Shown: piece by piece, positions 34,495 through 43,420 of the stretch
Numbering within the stretch: position 1 is the stretch's first letter
How the letters are laid out: the number at the start of each line of letters is the position of its first letter
Source of the DNA: Burkholderiales bacterium
GTDB taxonomy: Bacteria; Pseudomonadota; Gammaproteobacteria; Burkholderiales; Burkholderiaceae_C
Direction: 5' to 3'
DNA length: 50,880 bases
NCBI GenBank assembly: GCA_026932425.1
Contig: JAIXKN010000011.1
Span: 1-50,880 of the forward strand
The notes under the pieces: generated by a model
The model's database searches: none
What the model was told of the DNA's origin: nothing
The model's input: only the letters and a program-made list of their open reading frames with translations
Program-made: the position numbers and the translations under genes

Positions 34495-35649
34495 TCACTT
34501 GCCCTTGCTCGGCGGCGCCAGCAGCACCGGGTCGCTGATCACCGAGTGGCGATGGAAGGCCTTGTCCTTGACGATCTGCACCTGGATGTCCTTCTTCACC
34601 TCGTGCAGGTCGTTGAACTCGAGCTTGCCGATCGGCGTGTCGTAACTGCCCGCCGCGAGCGCGTCGCGCAGCGCCGCGCCGCCCTTGCCGCCGGTCTTCT
34701 TCAGGCCGTCGATCGCGACCAGGGTCGCGGTGTAGCTGGTCGCGGCGACCATGTCGGCGCCCATCCCGGTGGCCTTGCGGTAGTCGGCAAGGAAGGTCTT
34801 GGTCGCCGGCGCGTCGGAGTCACGGTCCAGCGAGGTCGTCACCAGCGTGCCTTCGGAGGCGGGCCCGGCGATCTCCATGAACTTCTCGGAGTCGTAGCCT
34901 TCCTGGCCGATGATCGGCACCGTGATGCCGGCCGCGCGCAGCTGGCTCACCAGCGGGCCGGCGTTGAAGTAATAGCCCGAGGCGTAGATCACCTCGGGGT
35001 TGTCGGCCTTGACCTTGCTCACCAGCGGGCCGAACTGGCGGTCGGGCATCGCGTACTCGTACTCGTTCAGGATCTCGAGGCCGAGCTTGGGCGCCGCCTC
35101 CTTGAAGCCCGCGGCCAGCGCCTGGCCGAAGTCGTTCTTCACGGTGATCAGCACGACCTTCTTCTTGCCGAGGTTCTGCACCAGCTTGGCGCCGCCGCGG
35201 CCCTGCACCTCGCCCATCGCCGAGACGCGGAACATGTAGTCGCCGGCCAGCGTGATGTCCGGGTGGATCGCGTAGGCCACGACGTAGGGCACCTGCGCGC
35301 GCTGGAAGATCGAGGCCGCGGCGCGCGTGGAGCCCGAGTACGAGCCCGAGACGCCGACGACGACCTTGTCCTTCTCGACGAGCTTGGTCGCCACCGGCAC
35401 CGCCTCCTTCGGCGAGGCCTGGTCGTCGTAGACGACGAGCTCGAGCTTCTGCCCGGCCACGCCGCCGGCCGCGTTCGCTTCGGCCACCGCGAGCTTGGCG
35501 CCCTCGAGCGCCGACTTGCCGTCGGCAGCGGCAAAACCGGTGGACGGCACGTTGAAACCGATCTTGATCTGGGCCGAAGCCATGCCGACCGGCAGCGCCA
35601 GCACTGCCGCAGTGACCAGCAGTCGGGGAAGCCCGCGACGAATATCCAT
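34495..35649 (-). CDS. livK: Branched-chain amino acid ABC transporter periplasmic binding protein LivK
   Basis: A 384-residue type I binding protein with a signal peptide ([20 protein letters not shown], then VGMASA). The mature part begins [13 protein letters not shown] and has the ligand-binding [15 protein letters not shown] stretch. It heads the liv operon and determines its specificity, which is unknown. It is only distantly similar in appearance to the other binding protein at 4795-5937. A GTATAGAC-centred dyad lies about 97 bases upstream. Confidence 0.92.
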   Translation of the reverse strand: MDIRRGLPRLLVTAAVLALPVGMASAQIKIGFNVPSTGFAAADGKSALEGAKLAVAEANAAGGVAGQKLELVVYDDQASPKEAVPVATKLVEKDKVVVGVSGSYSGSTRAAASIFQRAQVPYVVAYAIHPDITLAGDYMFRVSAMGEVQGRGGAKLVQNLGKKKVVLITVKNDFGQALAAGFKEAAPKLGLEILNEYEYAMPDRQFGPLVSKVKADNPEVIYASGYYFNAGPLVSQLRAAGITVPIIGQEGYDSEKFMEIAGPASEGTLVTTSLDRDSDAPATKTFLADYRKATGMGADMVAATSYTATLVAIDGLKKTGGKGGAALRDALAAGSYDTPIGKLEFNDLHEVKKDIQVQIVKDKAFHRHSVISDPVLLAPPSKGK

Positions 35650-35745
35650 GGAATGCTCTCCTCGTTTGCTTGTTCAGGGATCGATGGCCGGGGCCACGCT
35701 CGTCTTCGCAGCCAGGCCGCGCGCCTTCCGGCGACCATCGGCAAG

Positions 35746-35757
35746 TTGTATAGACAA
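35746..35757. promoter_or_regulatory. Candidate GntR-family operator TTGT-ATAG-ACAA
   Basis: A TTGT/ACAA dyad containing GTATAGAC, which matches the GTMTAKAC core described for GntR/HutC-type sites. On the minus strand its TATACA could overlap a -10 for livK. It lies between divergent livK and DUF1841 genes. No GntR gene is in the window. Confidence 0.4.
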
Positions 35758-35824
35758 GTGTCGCCGATGCTAGGCCCGACGACCACCGGTGTCAATCACC
35801 CCGTTCCCGATGCCGCGGCGGGCA

Positions 35825-35830
35825 GACAAT
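35825..35830 (+). promoter_or_regulatory. -10-like GACAAT directly before the DUF1841 gene
   Basis: GACAAT ends 6 bases before the ATG at 35837, so the predicted transcription start would be the start codon itself. No Shine-Dalgarno is visible. Compare 564-569. Confidence 0.35.
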
Positions 35831-35836
35831 GCGCCC

Positions 35837-36268
35837 ATGTTCCAACCCTCGCAGAACGACGTGCGGCGCTTCTTCTGCGCCGCGTACCGGCGCCAACGGG
35901 ACGGCCAGCCGCTGACGCCGATGGACGCGCTGGCGGCGCGCTGGATCGGCGAGCATCCGGAATACCACGCCGATCTGGCCGACGAGGCCGCGGCGCTGGC
36001 GGCGGTCTACACGGTGGAGGAAGGGCGCACGAATCCCTTCCTGCATCTGTCGATGCACCTCTCGATCGAGGAGCAGTGCGGCATCGACCAGCCGCAGGGC
36101 ATCCGCCAGGCGGTGCAGCTGCTGGCCGGCCGGCTGGGCTCGCTGCACGCGGCGCACCACGAGGTCATGGAGTGCCTCGGTGAAATGATCTGGACGAGCC
36201 AGCGCAGCGGCCTGCCGCCCGATGGCCTGGCCTACCTGGAGGCGGTGCGAAGACGCGCGACGCGCTGA
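35837..36268 (+). CDS. DUF1841 family protein
   Basis: A soluble protein of 143 residues, the normal family length when started at ATG 35837 (FQPSQNDVRRFFCAAYRR). It carries the typical WIGEHPEYHADL, NPFLHLSMHLSIEEQCGIDQ and HEVMECLGEMIW segments. The conserved His and Glu residues suggest metal binding, but no function is established. It is common in betaproteobacteria. It converges with the HD-GYP gene. Confidence 0.9.
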   Translation: MFQPSQNDVRRFFCAAYRRQRDGQPLTPMDALAARWIGEHPEYHADLADEAAALAAVYTVEEGRTNPFLHLSMHLSIEEQCGIDQPQGIRQAVQLLAGRLGSLHAAHHEVMECLGEMIWTSQRSGLPPDGLAYLEAVRRRATR

Positions 36269-36284
36269 AGCCGCGCGCGGTCCC

Positions 36285-37589
36285 TCATCCGAACACCGGC
36301 GCCTGCCCTTCGGTCCAGAGGCTCGTGATCTGCGTGAAGCCCCACTGCGCGGCCGACTCGCGGCCGACGATGCGGTCGCTGCTGCCGGTGAGGTCCAGGC
36401 GGTGCACGCTCACCGGCATGTTGCTGCGGATCGAGAAGAAGACCTTGACGACCGGCATCGTCAGCGCCTGCGGGTTGTGCTCGACCACGACCGCCAGGCG
36501 CTCGGACTTCAGGCGCACGAGGGAGCCGACCGGATAGATGCCCAGGCTCTTGACGAAGGCCTTGAAGAGCTCCGGGTCGAAATGCCCCTTCCACGAGGCC
36601 ATGCGCGCGATCGATTCGGCCGGGTCCCAACCGGCCTTGTAGGGCCGGTTGGAAGTGATCGCGTCGTAGACGTCGCAGATCGCACCCATGCGCGCGAGCG
36701 TCGAGATCGCTTCGCCGGCCAGGCCGTGCGGGTAGCCGCTGCCGTCGACGCGCTCGTGGTGGTGCAGGCAGACGTCGAGCACCGCCGATCCCGCGCCGCG
36801 CGCCTCGAGCAGGAGCTCGTGCCCGCGCTCGGGATGCGTGCGCATGACCGCGAACTCGGCGTCGGTGAGCTTGCCGGGCTTGTTCAGCACCTCGAGCGGC
36901 ATCAGCGCCTTGCCCAGGTCGTGCACCAGCCCGGCAAGACCCGCAACCCGGCACGCCTCGGCATCGAAGCCCAGCTCGCGCGCCAGCGCGACCATCAGTG
37001 CGCACACCGCCACCGAGTGCATGAAGGTGTACTGGTCCTGCGTCTTCAGCCGCGCCAGGCTCACGAGCGCGCCGGGATTGCGCAGCACCGAGGCGCTGAC
37101 CTCCTCGACCAGCGGCAGACAGGCCTGCGGGTCGATGGCCTTGCCCAGCCGCGCCTCGAGGAACATCGAGGCCACCTCTTCCCGGCCGCGCTGACAGATC
37201 GCTGCCGCCCTCTGCAGCTCCTCGGCCATCGACGATTGCAGCGGCGCCGACGGGGTGCCGGACGGCATCGCCCGGGGCGGCCTGCCCCCCCCTCCTTCGG
37301 GCGAGACCTGGGCAGTCGGCGATGGCGCAGGTGCCGACGATGGCGCGGCAGCCTGGAGCGTGGGCTCGGTCGCGAGCGCCGGCTCGGTCGCGAGCGCCGA
37401 CTGCACGTCCAGCCCCTTCGAGATGTCGATCCAGACCTCGCGCACGCAGCTCGCGCGCAGCTTGCGCAGTTGTTCCGGGTCCGAGACCGTGAAGCGCGTC
37501 CGCCAGAACGGATGGTCGAGCCACGCGCCTTCCAGAGCGTGCAGATGCATGCCGACGCAGACATCCTCGACGGGGATCTTCTTCAGCAT
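36285..37589 (-). CDS. HD-GYP domain protein with N-terminal DUF3391 (c-di-GMP phosphodiesterase candidate)
   Basis: A 434-residue cytoplasmic protein. DUF3391 occupies about residues 1-130 (EDVCVGMHLHALEGAW), followed by a Pro/Ala-rich linker and an HD-GYP domain from about 165. The catalytic motifs are present: HDLGKALMP, HPERGHELL, and HHERVDGSGYP with the GYP signature. It should hydrolyse cyclic di-GMP and so affect motility and biofilm. It has its own transcript; AGGAG precedes the ATG by about 10 bases. Confidence 0.92.
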   Translation of the reverse strand: MLKKIPVEDVCVGMHLHALEGAWLDHPFWRTRFTVSDPEQLRKLRASCVREVWIDISKGLDVQSALATEPALATEPTLQAAAPSSAPAPSPTAQVSPEGGGGRPPRAMPSGTPSAPLQSSMAEELQRAAAICQRGREEVASMFLEARLGKAIDPQACLPLVEEVSASVLRNPGALVSLARLKTQDQYTFMHSVAVCALMVALARELGFDAEACRVAGLAGLVHDLGKALMPLEVLNKPGKLTDAEFAVMRTHPERGHELLLEARGAGSAVLDVCLHHHERVDGSGYPHGLAGEAISTLARMGAICDVYDAITSNRPYKAGWDPAESIARMASWKGHFDPELFKAFVKSLGIYPVGSLVRLKSERLAVVVEHNPQALTMPVVKVFFSIRSNMPVSVHRLDLTGSSDRIVGRESAAQWGFTQITSLWTEGQAPVFG

Positions 37590-37714
37590 GCCGGACCGAG
37601 GTCTCCTGAGGGTGAGGCGGCGTGCGCTCGCGAAGGTCTAGCGACTATCGGCGCTGCCGGCGCCGACTTGAGGTCGAGCCCGCTGCGCCGACCGCGCGAG
37701 CGCGGCCTGCGCCC

Positions 37715-37750
37715 AAAACGACGAAGCCGCTGCCCAGGGCAGCGGCTTCG
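37715..37750 (-). terminator. Intrinsic terminator of the cytochrome c gene
   Basis: A perfect 14-bp inverted repeat (37722-37735 with 37737-37750). Read on the minus strand it is followed by TCGTTTTGGG, a T-rich stretch. It lies 25 bases past the cytochrome c stop. Confidence 0.85.
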
Positions 37751-37774
37751 CGGGACGAGCGTCGCGCGGGCGGT

Positions 37775-38425
37775 TCAGCGGAACTTGGCCTGCGGCACCG
37801 TGGCGATGCTCCCCGGAAGCGACCCGACGTAGTCGGCAATCGCCTTGAGCTCCGAGTGCTTGAACTGGCCGACCTGGCCGACCATGATCGGATTGCCGCG
37901 CCCGATGCGCGGGTTGCCCTCGGTCTGGTAGGCCTTGAGTGCGACGTAGAGGTAGTCGGCGTACTGGCCGGCGAGCTTGGGATAGCTGCCGTCGATCGGC
38001 TTGTTGAAGTCGGCGCCGTGGCAGGAGGCGCAGTTGCCCTTGGTCAGCAGCGCCTCGACCTCGGAGGACGGCGCCGGAGCCGCCGCGACGGTCTTCACGG
38101 AGCTCTGGCCGAGCTGCTCGTAGTACGCGGCGAGGTCGGCCATGTCCTTCTCGGAGAGCGAGGCCGCGATCGCGCGCATCGTCGGGTGCTTGCGCTCGCC
38201 CTTCTTGTATTCCTGCAGCGCGGTCTCGAGGTACTTCGCGTTCTGGCCGGCGATCATCGGCACCTTGTGCACCTCGGGGAAGCTCGCGCGGTAGCCGAGG
38301 ATGCCGTGGCAGCCGATGCACATCGCCGCCTTCGCATGACCCGCTGCAGCGTCCTGCGCATGGGCGACCGGGATCATCGATGCAGCGCCGGCCAGTGCCA
38401 GCAGAAGAGGAATCGCTTTGATCAT
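37775..38425 (-). CDS. Diheme c-type cytochrome (cytochrome c4-like)
   Basis: A periplasmic protein of 216 residues with a signal peptide (MIKAIPLLLALAGAASMIP then VAHAQD). It has two heme c motifs, CIGCH and CASCH, in two similar halves, each with a later methionine ligand candidate (HPTMRAIA, NPIMVGQV). This is the layout of cytochrome c4, which passes electrons to terminal oxidases. The second half contains YPKLAGQYADYL. It is divergent from moxR and followed by a strong terminator. Confidence 0.92.
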   Translation of the reverse strand: MIKAIPLLLALAGAASMIPVAHAQDAAAGHAKAAMCIGCHGILGYRASFPEVHKVPMIAGQNAKYLETALQEYKKGERKHPTMRAIAASLSEKDMADLAAYYEQLGQSSVKTVAAAPAPSSEVEALLTKGNCASCHGADFNKPIDGSYPKLAGQYADYLYVALKAYQTEGNPRIGRGNPIMVGQVGQFKHSELKAIADYVGSLPGSIATVPQAKFR

Positions 38426-38548
38426 GTCGGCGGCTCGAGCTTGGTGGTGCGAATGGGCGCAGCGCCGAATCGCCTAGCGCGCGAACGCGCGATCGGTATT
38501 GATTCAACGCAGAAACACAGGCGGACGATAACGCGTTTGACGCCCGCT

Positions 38549-38554
38549 TATACT
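38549..38554 (+). promoter_or_regulatory. -10-like TATACT before moxR-type gene
   Basis: TATACT lies 32 bases before the ATG at 38587. The region has TTTGAC nearby but at the wrong spacing for -35. A CTGG/CCAG dyad (38553-38568) overlaps the expected transcription start. Confidence 0.4.
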
Positions 38555-38586
38555 GGGTTCAACACCAGTATCCCGCGTTGCCGACA

Positions 38587-39441
38587 ATGAAATTCCAGGG
38601 TTCCGACCACTACGTTGCCACGCAGGATCTGATGCTGGCGGTCAATGCCGCGGTGACGCTGCAACGCCCGCTGCTCGTCAAGGGCGAGCCCGGCACCGGC
38701 AAGACGATGCTCGCCGAGGAGGTGGCCACCGCGATGAAGATGCCGCTGCTGCAGTGGCACATCAAGAGCACGACCAAGGCGCAGCAGGGTTTGTACGAAT
38801 ACGACGCGGTGAGCCGCCTGCGCGACAGCCAGCTCGCCGACCCGGAGAGCGCCGACAAGGTCCGGGACATCCGCAACTACATCGTCCAGGGCGTGCTCTG
38901 GCAGGCCTTCACCGCCGAGCAGCCGGTGGTGCTGCTGATCGACGAGATCGACAAGGCCGACATCGAGTTCCCGAACGACCTGCTGCGCGAGCTCGACCGC
39001 ATGGAGTTCTACGTCTACGAGACGCGCGAGCTGGTCCGGGCGCGGCACCGTCCCATCGTCTTCATCACCAGCAACAACGAGAAGGAGCTGCCCGACGCCT
39101 TCCTGCGCCGCTGCTTCTTCCACTACATCAAGTTCCCCGACGCCGAGACGATGCAGCGCATCGTCGACGTGCACTTCCCCGGGCTGAAGAAGGATCTGCT
39201 TTCTGCCGCGCTCAAGACCTTCTACGACGTGCGCAACCTGCCCGGGCTGAAGAAGAAGCCCTCGACCTCGGAACTGCTGGACTGGCTCAAGCTGCTCGTG
39301 GCCGAGGACATCCCGCTGCAGGCGCTGCAGAGCAAGGACGAGAAGGTGTCGGTGCCGCCGCTCGTGGGCGCGCTGCTGAAGAATGAGCAGGACGTGACCC
39401 TGTTCGAGAAGCTCGTCTTCATGCAACGGCACAACCGCTGA
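38587..39441 (+). CDS. MoxR-family AAA+ ATPase
   Basis: A 284-residue AAA+ protein: Walker A GEPGTGKTML, Walker B VVLLIDEIDKADIEFPNDLL, sensor 1 VFITSNNEKELPDAFLRRC. MoxR ATPases act as chaperones with von Willebrand A (VWA) partners, for example in metal insertion or complex maturation. The matching VWA gene is at 42248-43420, separated by two genes. The ATG at 38587 was preferred to the TTG three codons upstream. A TATACT box precedes it. Confidence 0.93.
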   Translation: MKFQGSDHYVATQDLMLAVNAAVTLQRPLLVKGEPGTGKTMLAEEVATAMKMPLLQWHIKSTTKAQQGLYEYDAVSRLRDSQLADPESADKVRDIRNYIVQGVLWQAFTAEQPVVLLIDEIDKADIEFPNDLLRELDRMEFYVYETRELVRARHRPIVFITSNNEKELPDAFLRRCFFHYIKFPDAETMQRIVDVHFPGLKKDLLSAALKTFYDVRNLPGLKKKPSTSELLDWLKLLVAEDIPLQALQSKDEKVSVPPLVGALLKNEQDVTLFEKLVFMQRHNR

Positions 39442-39451
39442 ACGGCGCGCC

Positions 39452-40045
39452 GTGAGCTCCTGGCCCGAGCCTGTTGCCTTGCAGGGGCCGCACGCCCGGC
39501 TGCTGCCGCTCTCGCGCGAACACCACGACGGCCTGTGCGCCGCCGCGCGCGACGGCGAGCTGTGGCGGCTCTGGTACACCTCGGTTCCCTCACCTGAGGG
39601 GATGCGCGCCGAGATCGAACGGCGCCTGGCGCTGCAGGATGTCGGGAGCATGCTGCCGTGGACGGTCTTCGATGCCGACGGCCGCATCGTCGGCATGACC
39701 ACCTACATGAACATCGACGCTGCCAACCGCCGCGTCGAGATCGGCAGCACTTGGACCGCCGCCTCGACGCAGCGCAGTGCACTCAACACCCAGTGCAAGC
39801 GGCTGCTGCTGGCGCACGCCTTCGAGCAGCTCGAGTGCATCGCGGTCGAGTTCCGCACGCATCGGCTGAACCAGCAGAGCCGGCGTGCGATCGAGCGCCT
39901 GGGCGCACAGCTCGACGGCATCCTGCGCGCGCACCAGCGCAGCCCCAACGGCACGCTGCGCGACACCGCGGTCTACAGCATCACCGCTGCCGAATGGCCG
40001 ACGGTGCGTGCCCACCTGGACTGGCAGCTCACCAAGCCGCGCTGA
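39452..40045 (+). CDS. GNAT-family N-acetyltransferase (RimJ/RimL-like)
   Basis: A 197-residue acetyltransferase starting at GTG 39452, ten bases after the moxR stop. It shows LQGPHARLLPL at the N-terminus, IVGMTTYMNIDAANRRVEIG and the acetyl-CoA-binding NTQCKRLLLAHAFEQL, then FRTHRLNQQSRRAIERLGAQ, the pattern of the RimJ/RimL and spermidine-type acetyltransferase group. The target is unknown. Its tight position after moxR suggests co-transcription. Confidence 0.88.
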   Translation: MSSWPEPVALQGPHARLLPLSREHHDGLCAAARDGELWRLWYTSVPSPEGMRAEIERRLALQDVGSMLPWTVFDADGRIVGMTTYMNIDAANRRVEIGSTWTAASTQRSALNTQCKRLLLAHAFEQLECIAVEFRTHRLNQQSRRAIERLGAQLDGILRAHQRSPNGTLRDTAVYSITAAEWPTVRAHLDWQLTKPR

Positions 40046-40099
40046 GGAGCCGCCTGCGGCTGCTTCATCGACACCCGCCCCTTTCATCGCTCGCCCCCC

Positions 40100-42196
40100 A
40101 TGCCGGCGCTGCCGGCTCCTCGCATGGCCAAGAACAAGCATCTCGACGTCGAAACCCTCTGGCGCATCGAGCGCCTGGGGGTGCCCAGCCTCAGCCCCGA
40201 CGGCGCACTGGCCGTGGCGGGCCTGACGAGCCCCTCGATGGAGGACAACACGAGCCACAGCGCGCTGTGGCTGCTCTCGACGCTCGGCGGCGCGCCGCGC
40301 GCGCTCACCCGCTGCGGAGACAAGGACGGCCAACCGCAATGGAGCCCGCGCGGCGACCGCATCGCCTTCATCGCCAAACGCGAGCAGCAGGGCCACAAGG
40401 ACGAGCAGCCGCAGATCTACCTGATCGCCCCCGATGGCGGCGAGGCCGAGCGCGCCGCGACGGTGGCCACGGGTGTCGATGCGCTGCGCTGGCTGCCCGA
40501 CGGCAGCGGCCTGCTCTTCGTCTCCTGGGTCTGGCCGGGTCTCGCGGGCGAGAAGGCGCAGGCCAGAGCGATGGCCGAGCTCGGCAAGCGCAAGGAAAGC
40601 GGCTACGCGACGAGCCAGCTGCAGTACCGGCACTGGGACCGCAACCTGCCCGAGGGTCGCGAGCCGATGCTGCATCTGCTCGAACCCCGGCGCGGCCGTC
40701 GCCCGGCCCGCGTCCGCAATCTCTTCGAAGGCAGCGGCTTCACGCTGCAGCGCCACGAGCCGGGCGCGAACGCCTTCGACATCAGCCCCGACGGACGCCG
40801 TGTCGCCTTCGCCTTCGATCCGCATGTCGAGAAGCGCGTCGAGAACCGGCACGCGATCGCCGAGCTGGATCTGGCCAGCGGCCGCTTCGACGTCATCCTT
40901 CGCGATCCGGAGTGGCACTTCACCGCGCCGCGCTACAGCCCCGACGGTCAGCGCCTGGCTTTCCTCGCACAGCACGAAGCACTGAAGCACACGGCGCCCG
41001 AGCAGCTCGCGGTCTGGGATCGCGCAAGCCATCGATGGGACGTCGTCAGCGCCCAGTGGGACCACGCGATCGAGGCGCCGCTGCTGTGGGAGGACGACGG
41101 CCAGTCGGTGCTGCTGATGGCCGAGCAGGAGGGGCGCAAGCACCTCTGGCGCTTCGACCTGCAGGACCGGCGCGCCGAGCGCGTCGCTGCCGGTGGCACG
41201 CTGCTGGGTTTCGACAAGCGCGCCGGCGTGCTGGTGACGCTGACCGACTCGGTCGGGCACCCGGGCCGCATCCACGCGCATCTGCCCGGACGGGCGCCGC
41301 GTCGCATCGAGTCGTTCAACGACCGGCTGCTGGCCGACGTCGTCACCGGCCGCACCGAGGAGGTGTGGTTCGTCGGCGCCTGCACCGCCGATGGGGCGGA
41401 CGGTCCGGTGCAGATGTGGCTGACCTACCCGCCGGGTTTCGACCCGAAGAAGAAATACCCGGTGCTGCACCTGCTCCACGGCGGCCCGCACACCGCCTTC
41501 GGGGACAGCTTCCACTACCGCTGGAACGTGCAGGCCTTCGCCGCGGAGGGCTACGTCGTTGCCTGCGTCAACTACCACGGCTCGAGCGGCTTCGGCTGGG
41601 CGTTCCTGGACAGCATCACGCACCGCTGGGGCCAGCTCGAGCTGCAGGACATCGAGCGCGCGACCGACTGGCTGCTCGCGCGGCCCTGGACCGATCGTTC
41701 GCGCATCTACGCCGCCGGCGGCAGCTATGGCGGCTTCATGGCCGCGTGGATGAACGCCCACGTCGCACCCGGGCGCTACGCCGCCTACGTCTGCCACGCC
41801 GGCTGCTTCGACTGGACGGCGATGTTCGCCGACGATGCCTACAGCTGGCACGCCAAGGAGCTCGGCGCCTACTACTGGCAGGACCCCGAACAGGTGCGCC
41901 GCCAGAGCCCGCATGCCTTCGCCGACACGATGTCCACGCCCACGCTCGTCATCCACGGGGCGCTCGATTACCGCGTGCCGGACGCGCAGGGGCTTGCCTA
42001 CTACAACACGCTCAAGGCGCGCGGGGTCGACGCGCGGCTGCTCTGGTTCCCGGACGAGAACCACTGGGTGCTCAAGCCGCGCAATTCGCGGCAGTGGTAC
42101 CGCGAGGTCCTCGCCTGGCTCGAGAGCCACGACGCGAGCGGCAAGCCGCCGCGAAAGACCGCGCACGCGGGGGCCGGCGCGCGGTCGTCGCGCTGA
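40100..42196 (+). CDS. S9 family prolyl oligopeptidase/acylaminoacyl-peptidase-like
   Basis: A 698-residue serine peptidase with an N-terminal beta-propeller (residues ~15-430, WD-like SPDG repeats such as YSPDGQRLAFLA) and a C-terminal alpha/beta hydrolase domain. The catalytic triad is visible as Ser542 in GGSYGGFM, Asp623 in ALDYRVPD and His655 in DENHW. It has no signal peptide, so is probably cytoplasmic, cleaving small peptides. An in-frame ATG at 40124 (AKNKHLDVETLW) fits homologue starts and may be the true start; neither start has a good ribosome site. Confidence 0.92.
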   Translation: MPALPAPRMAKNKHLDVETLWRIERLGVPSLSPDGALAVAGLTSPSMEDNTSHSALWLLSTLGGAPRALTRCGDKDGQPQWSPRGDRIAFIAKREQQGHKDEQPQIYLIAPDGGEAERAATVATGVDALRWLPDGSGLLFVSWVWPGLAGEKAQARAMAELGKRKESGYATSQLQYRHWDRNLPEGREPMLHLLEPRRGRRPARVRNLFEGSGFTLQRHEPGANAFDISPDGRRVAFAFDPHVEKRVENRHAIAELDLASGRFDVILRDPEWHFTAPRYSPDGQRLAFLAQHEALKHTAPEQLAVWDRASHRWDVVSAQWDHAIEAPLLWEDDGQSVLLMAEQEGRKHLWRFDLQDRRAERVAAGGTLLGFDKRAGVLVTLTDSVGHPGRIHAHLPGRAPRRIESFNDRLLADVVTGRTEEVWFVGACTADGADGPVQMWLTYPPGFDPKKKYPVLHLLHGGPHTAFGDSFHYRWNVQAFAAEGYVVACVNYHGSSGFGWAFLDSITHRWGQLELQDIERATDWLLARPWTDRSRIYAAGGSYGGFMAAWMNAHVAPGRYAAYVCHAGCFDWTAMFADDAYSWHAKELGAYYWQDPEQVRRQSPHAFADTMSTPTLVIHGALDYRVPDAQGLAYYNTLKARGVDARLLWFPDENHWVLKPRNSRQWYREVLAWLESHDASGKPPRKTAHAGAGARSSR

Positions 42197-42226
42197 GACG
42201 GACCGCGCGCGGCAAGGCGACAATAC

Positions 42227-42244
42227 GGCGTCTTCGGAGACGCC
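42227..42244 (+). promoter_or_regulatory. Hairpin covering the ribosome site of the VWA gene
   Basis: GGCGTCT (42227-42233) and AGACGCC (42238-42244) form a perfect 7-bp stem with a 4-base loop; the GGAG ribosome site (42236-42239) is inside it and the ATG is at 42248. GACAAT at 42219-42224 could instead start transcription inside the stem and remove it. Confidence 0.45.
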
Positions 42245-42247
42245 GCG

Positions 42248-43420
42248 ATGCTGATCAACTTCTTCTATGCGCTGCGTGCGGCCAGGCTCCCGGTCTCGGT
42301 CAAGGAGTACCTGACGCTGCTGCAGGCGCTGAAGGCCGAGGTCATCGGCCCCTCGGTCGACGACTTCTACTACCTGGCGCGCGCGACACTCGTCAAGGAC
42401 GAGGCGCTCTTCGACAAGTTCGACCGCGCCTTTGCCGCCTACTTCAAGGGCGTGGAGCTGCTCACCGACTTCACGCAGGACGTTCCGCTCGAGTGGCTGC
42501 GCAAGACGCTCGAGCTCGAGCTCAGCGCCGAGGAGAAGGCAGCGATCGAGAAGATGGGCTGGGACGAGCTGATGGCCACGCTCAAGAAGCGCTTCGAGGA
42601 GCAGAAGGAGCGCCACCAGGGCGGCAGCAAGATGATCGGCACCGGCGGCACCAGCCCCTTCGGCGCCTACGGCTACAACCCGCAGGGCATCCGCATCGGC
42701 CAGGACCGCGGGCGCAACCGCAGCGCGGTCAAGGTCTGGGACCAGCGCGCCTACAAGGACTACGACGACACCAAGGAACTGGGCACGCGCAACATCAAGG
42801 TCGCGCTGCGCCGGCTGCGCCGCTTCGCGCGCGAGGGCTCGGAGCTCGAGCTCGACATCGACGACACCATCCACAGCACCGCCGCCAACGCCGGGCTGCT
42901 CGACATCAAGATGATCCCCGAGCGCCACAACAAGGTGAAGGTGCTGCTGCTGATGGACGTGGGCGGCACGATGGACGAGCACATCCACCGCGTCGAGGAG
43001 CTCTTCAGCGCCGCCAAGAGCGAATTCAAGCACCTCGAGTTCTATTACTTCCACAACTGCGTCTACGACTTCATGTGGAAGAACAACCGCCGCCGCTACA
43101 GCGAGAAGTCCCCGACCTGGGATGTGATCCGCAAGTACAACCGCGACTACAAGCTGATCTTCGTCGGCGACGCGACGATGAGCCCCTACGAGATCCTGCA
43201 GCCCGGCGGCAGCGTCGAATACAACAACGAGGAAGCCGGTGCCGAGTGGCTGCAGCGCCTCACGCACACGTTCCCGAGCTTCGCGTGGATCAACCCCGAG
43301 CCGCAGGGTGTCTGGCAGTACCGTCAGAGCATCGCGATCGTCCAGCAACTGATGAACCAGCGCATGTTCCCGCTGACGCTGGCCGGGCTCGAAGGCGCGA
43401 TGCGGCTGCTCAGCAAATGA
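42248..43420 (+). CDS. VWA domain protein, CoxE-like (MoxR partner)
   Basis: A 390-residue protein. A conserved N-terminal helical part (MLINFFYALRAARLPVSV) and a charged linker precede a C-terminal von Willebrand A domain. Its MIDAS-like motif is LLLMDVGGTMDEHIHRVEEL, with DxGGT instead of the classic DxSxS, typical of this subgroup. A second conserved segment is HLEFYYFHNCVYDFMWK, then FVGDATMSPYEI. MoxR/VWA pairs help mature enzymes or metal centres. The stop overlaps the tamA start as ATGA, so expression with tamA/tamB is likely. Confidence 0.92.
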   Translation: MLINFFYALRAARLPVSVKEYLTLLQALKAEVIGPSVDDFYYLARATLVKDEALFDKFDRAFAAYFKGVELLTDFTQDVPLEWLRKTLELELSAEEKAAIEKMGWDELMATLKKRFEEQKERHQGGSKMIGTGGTSPFGAYGYNPQGIRIGQDRGRNRSAVKVWDQRAYKDYDDTKELGTRNIKVALRRLRRFAREGSELELDIDDTIHSTAANAGLLDIKMIPERHNKVKVLLLMDVGGTMDEHIHRVEELFSAAKSEFKHLEFYYFHNCVYDFMWKNNRRRYSEKSPTWDVIRKYNRDYKLIFVGDATMSPYEILQPGGSVEYNNEEAGAEWLQRLTHTFPSFAWINPEPQGVWQYRQSIAIVQQLMNQRMFPLTLAGLEGAMRLLSK

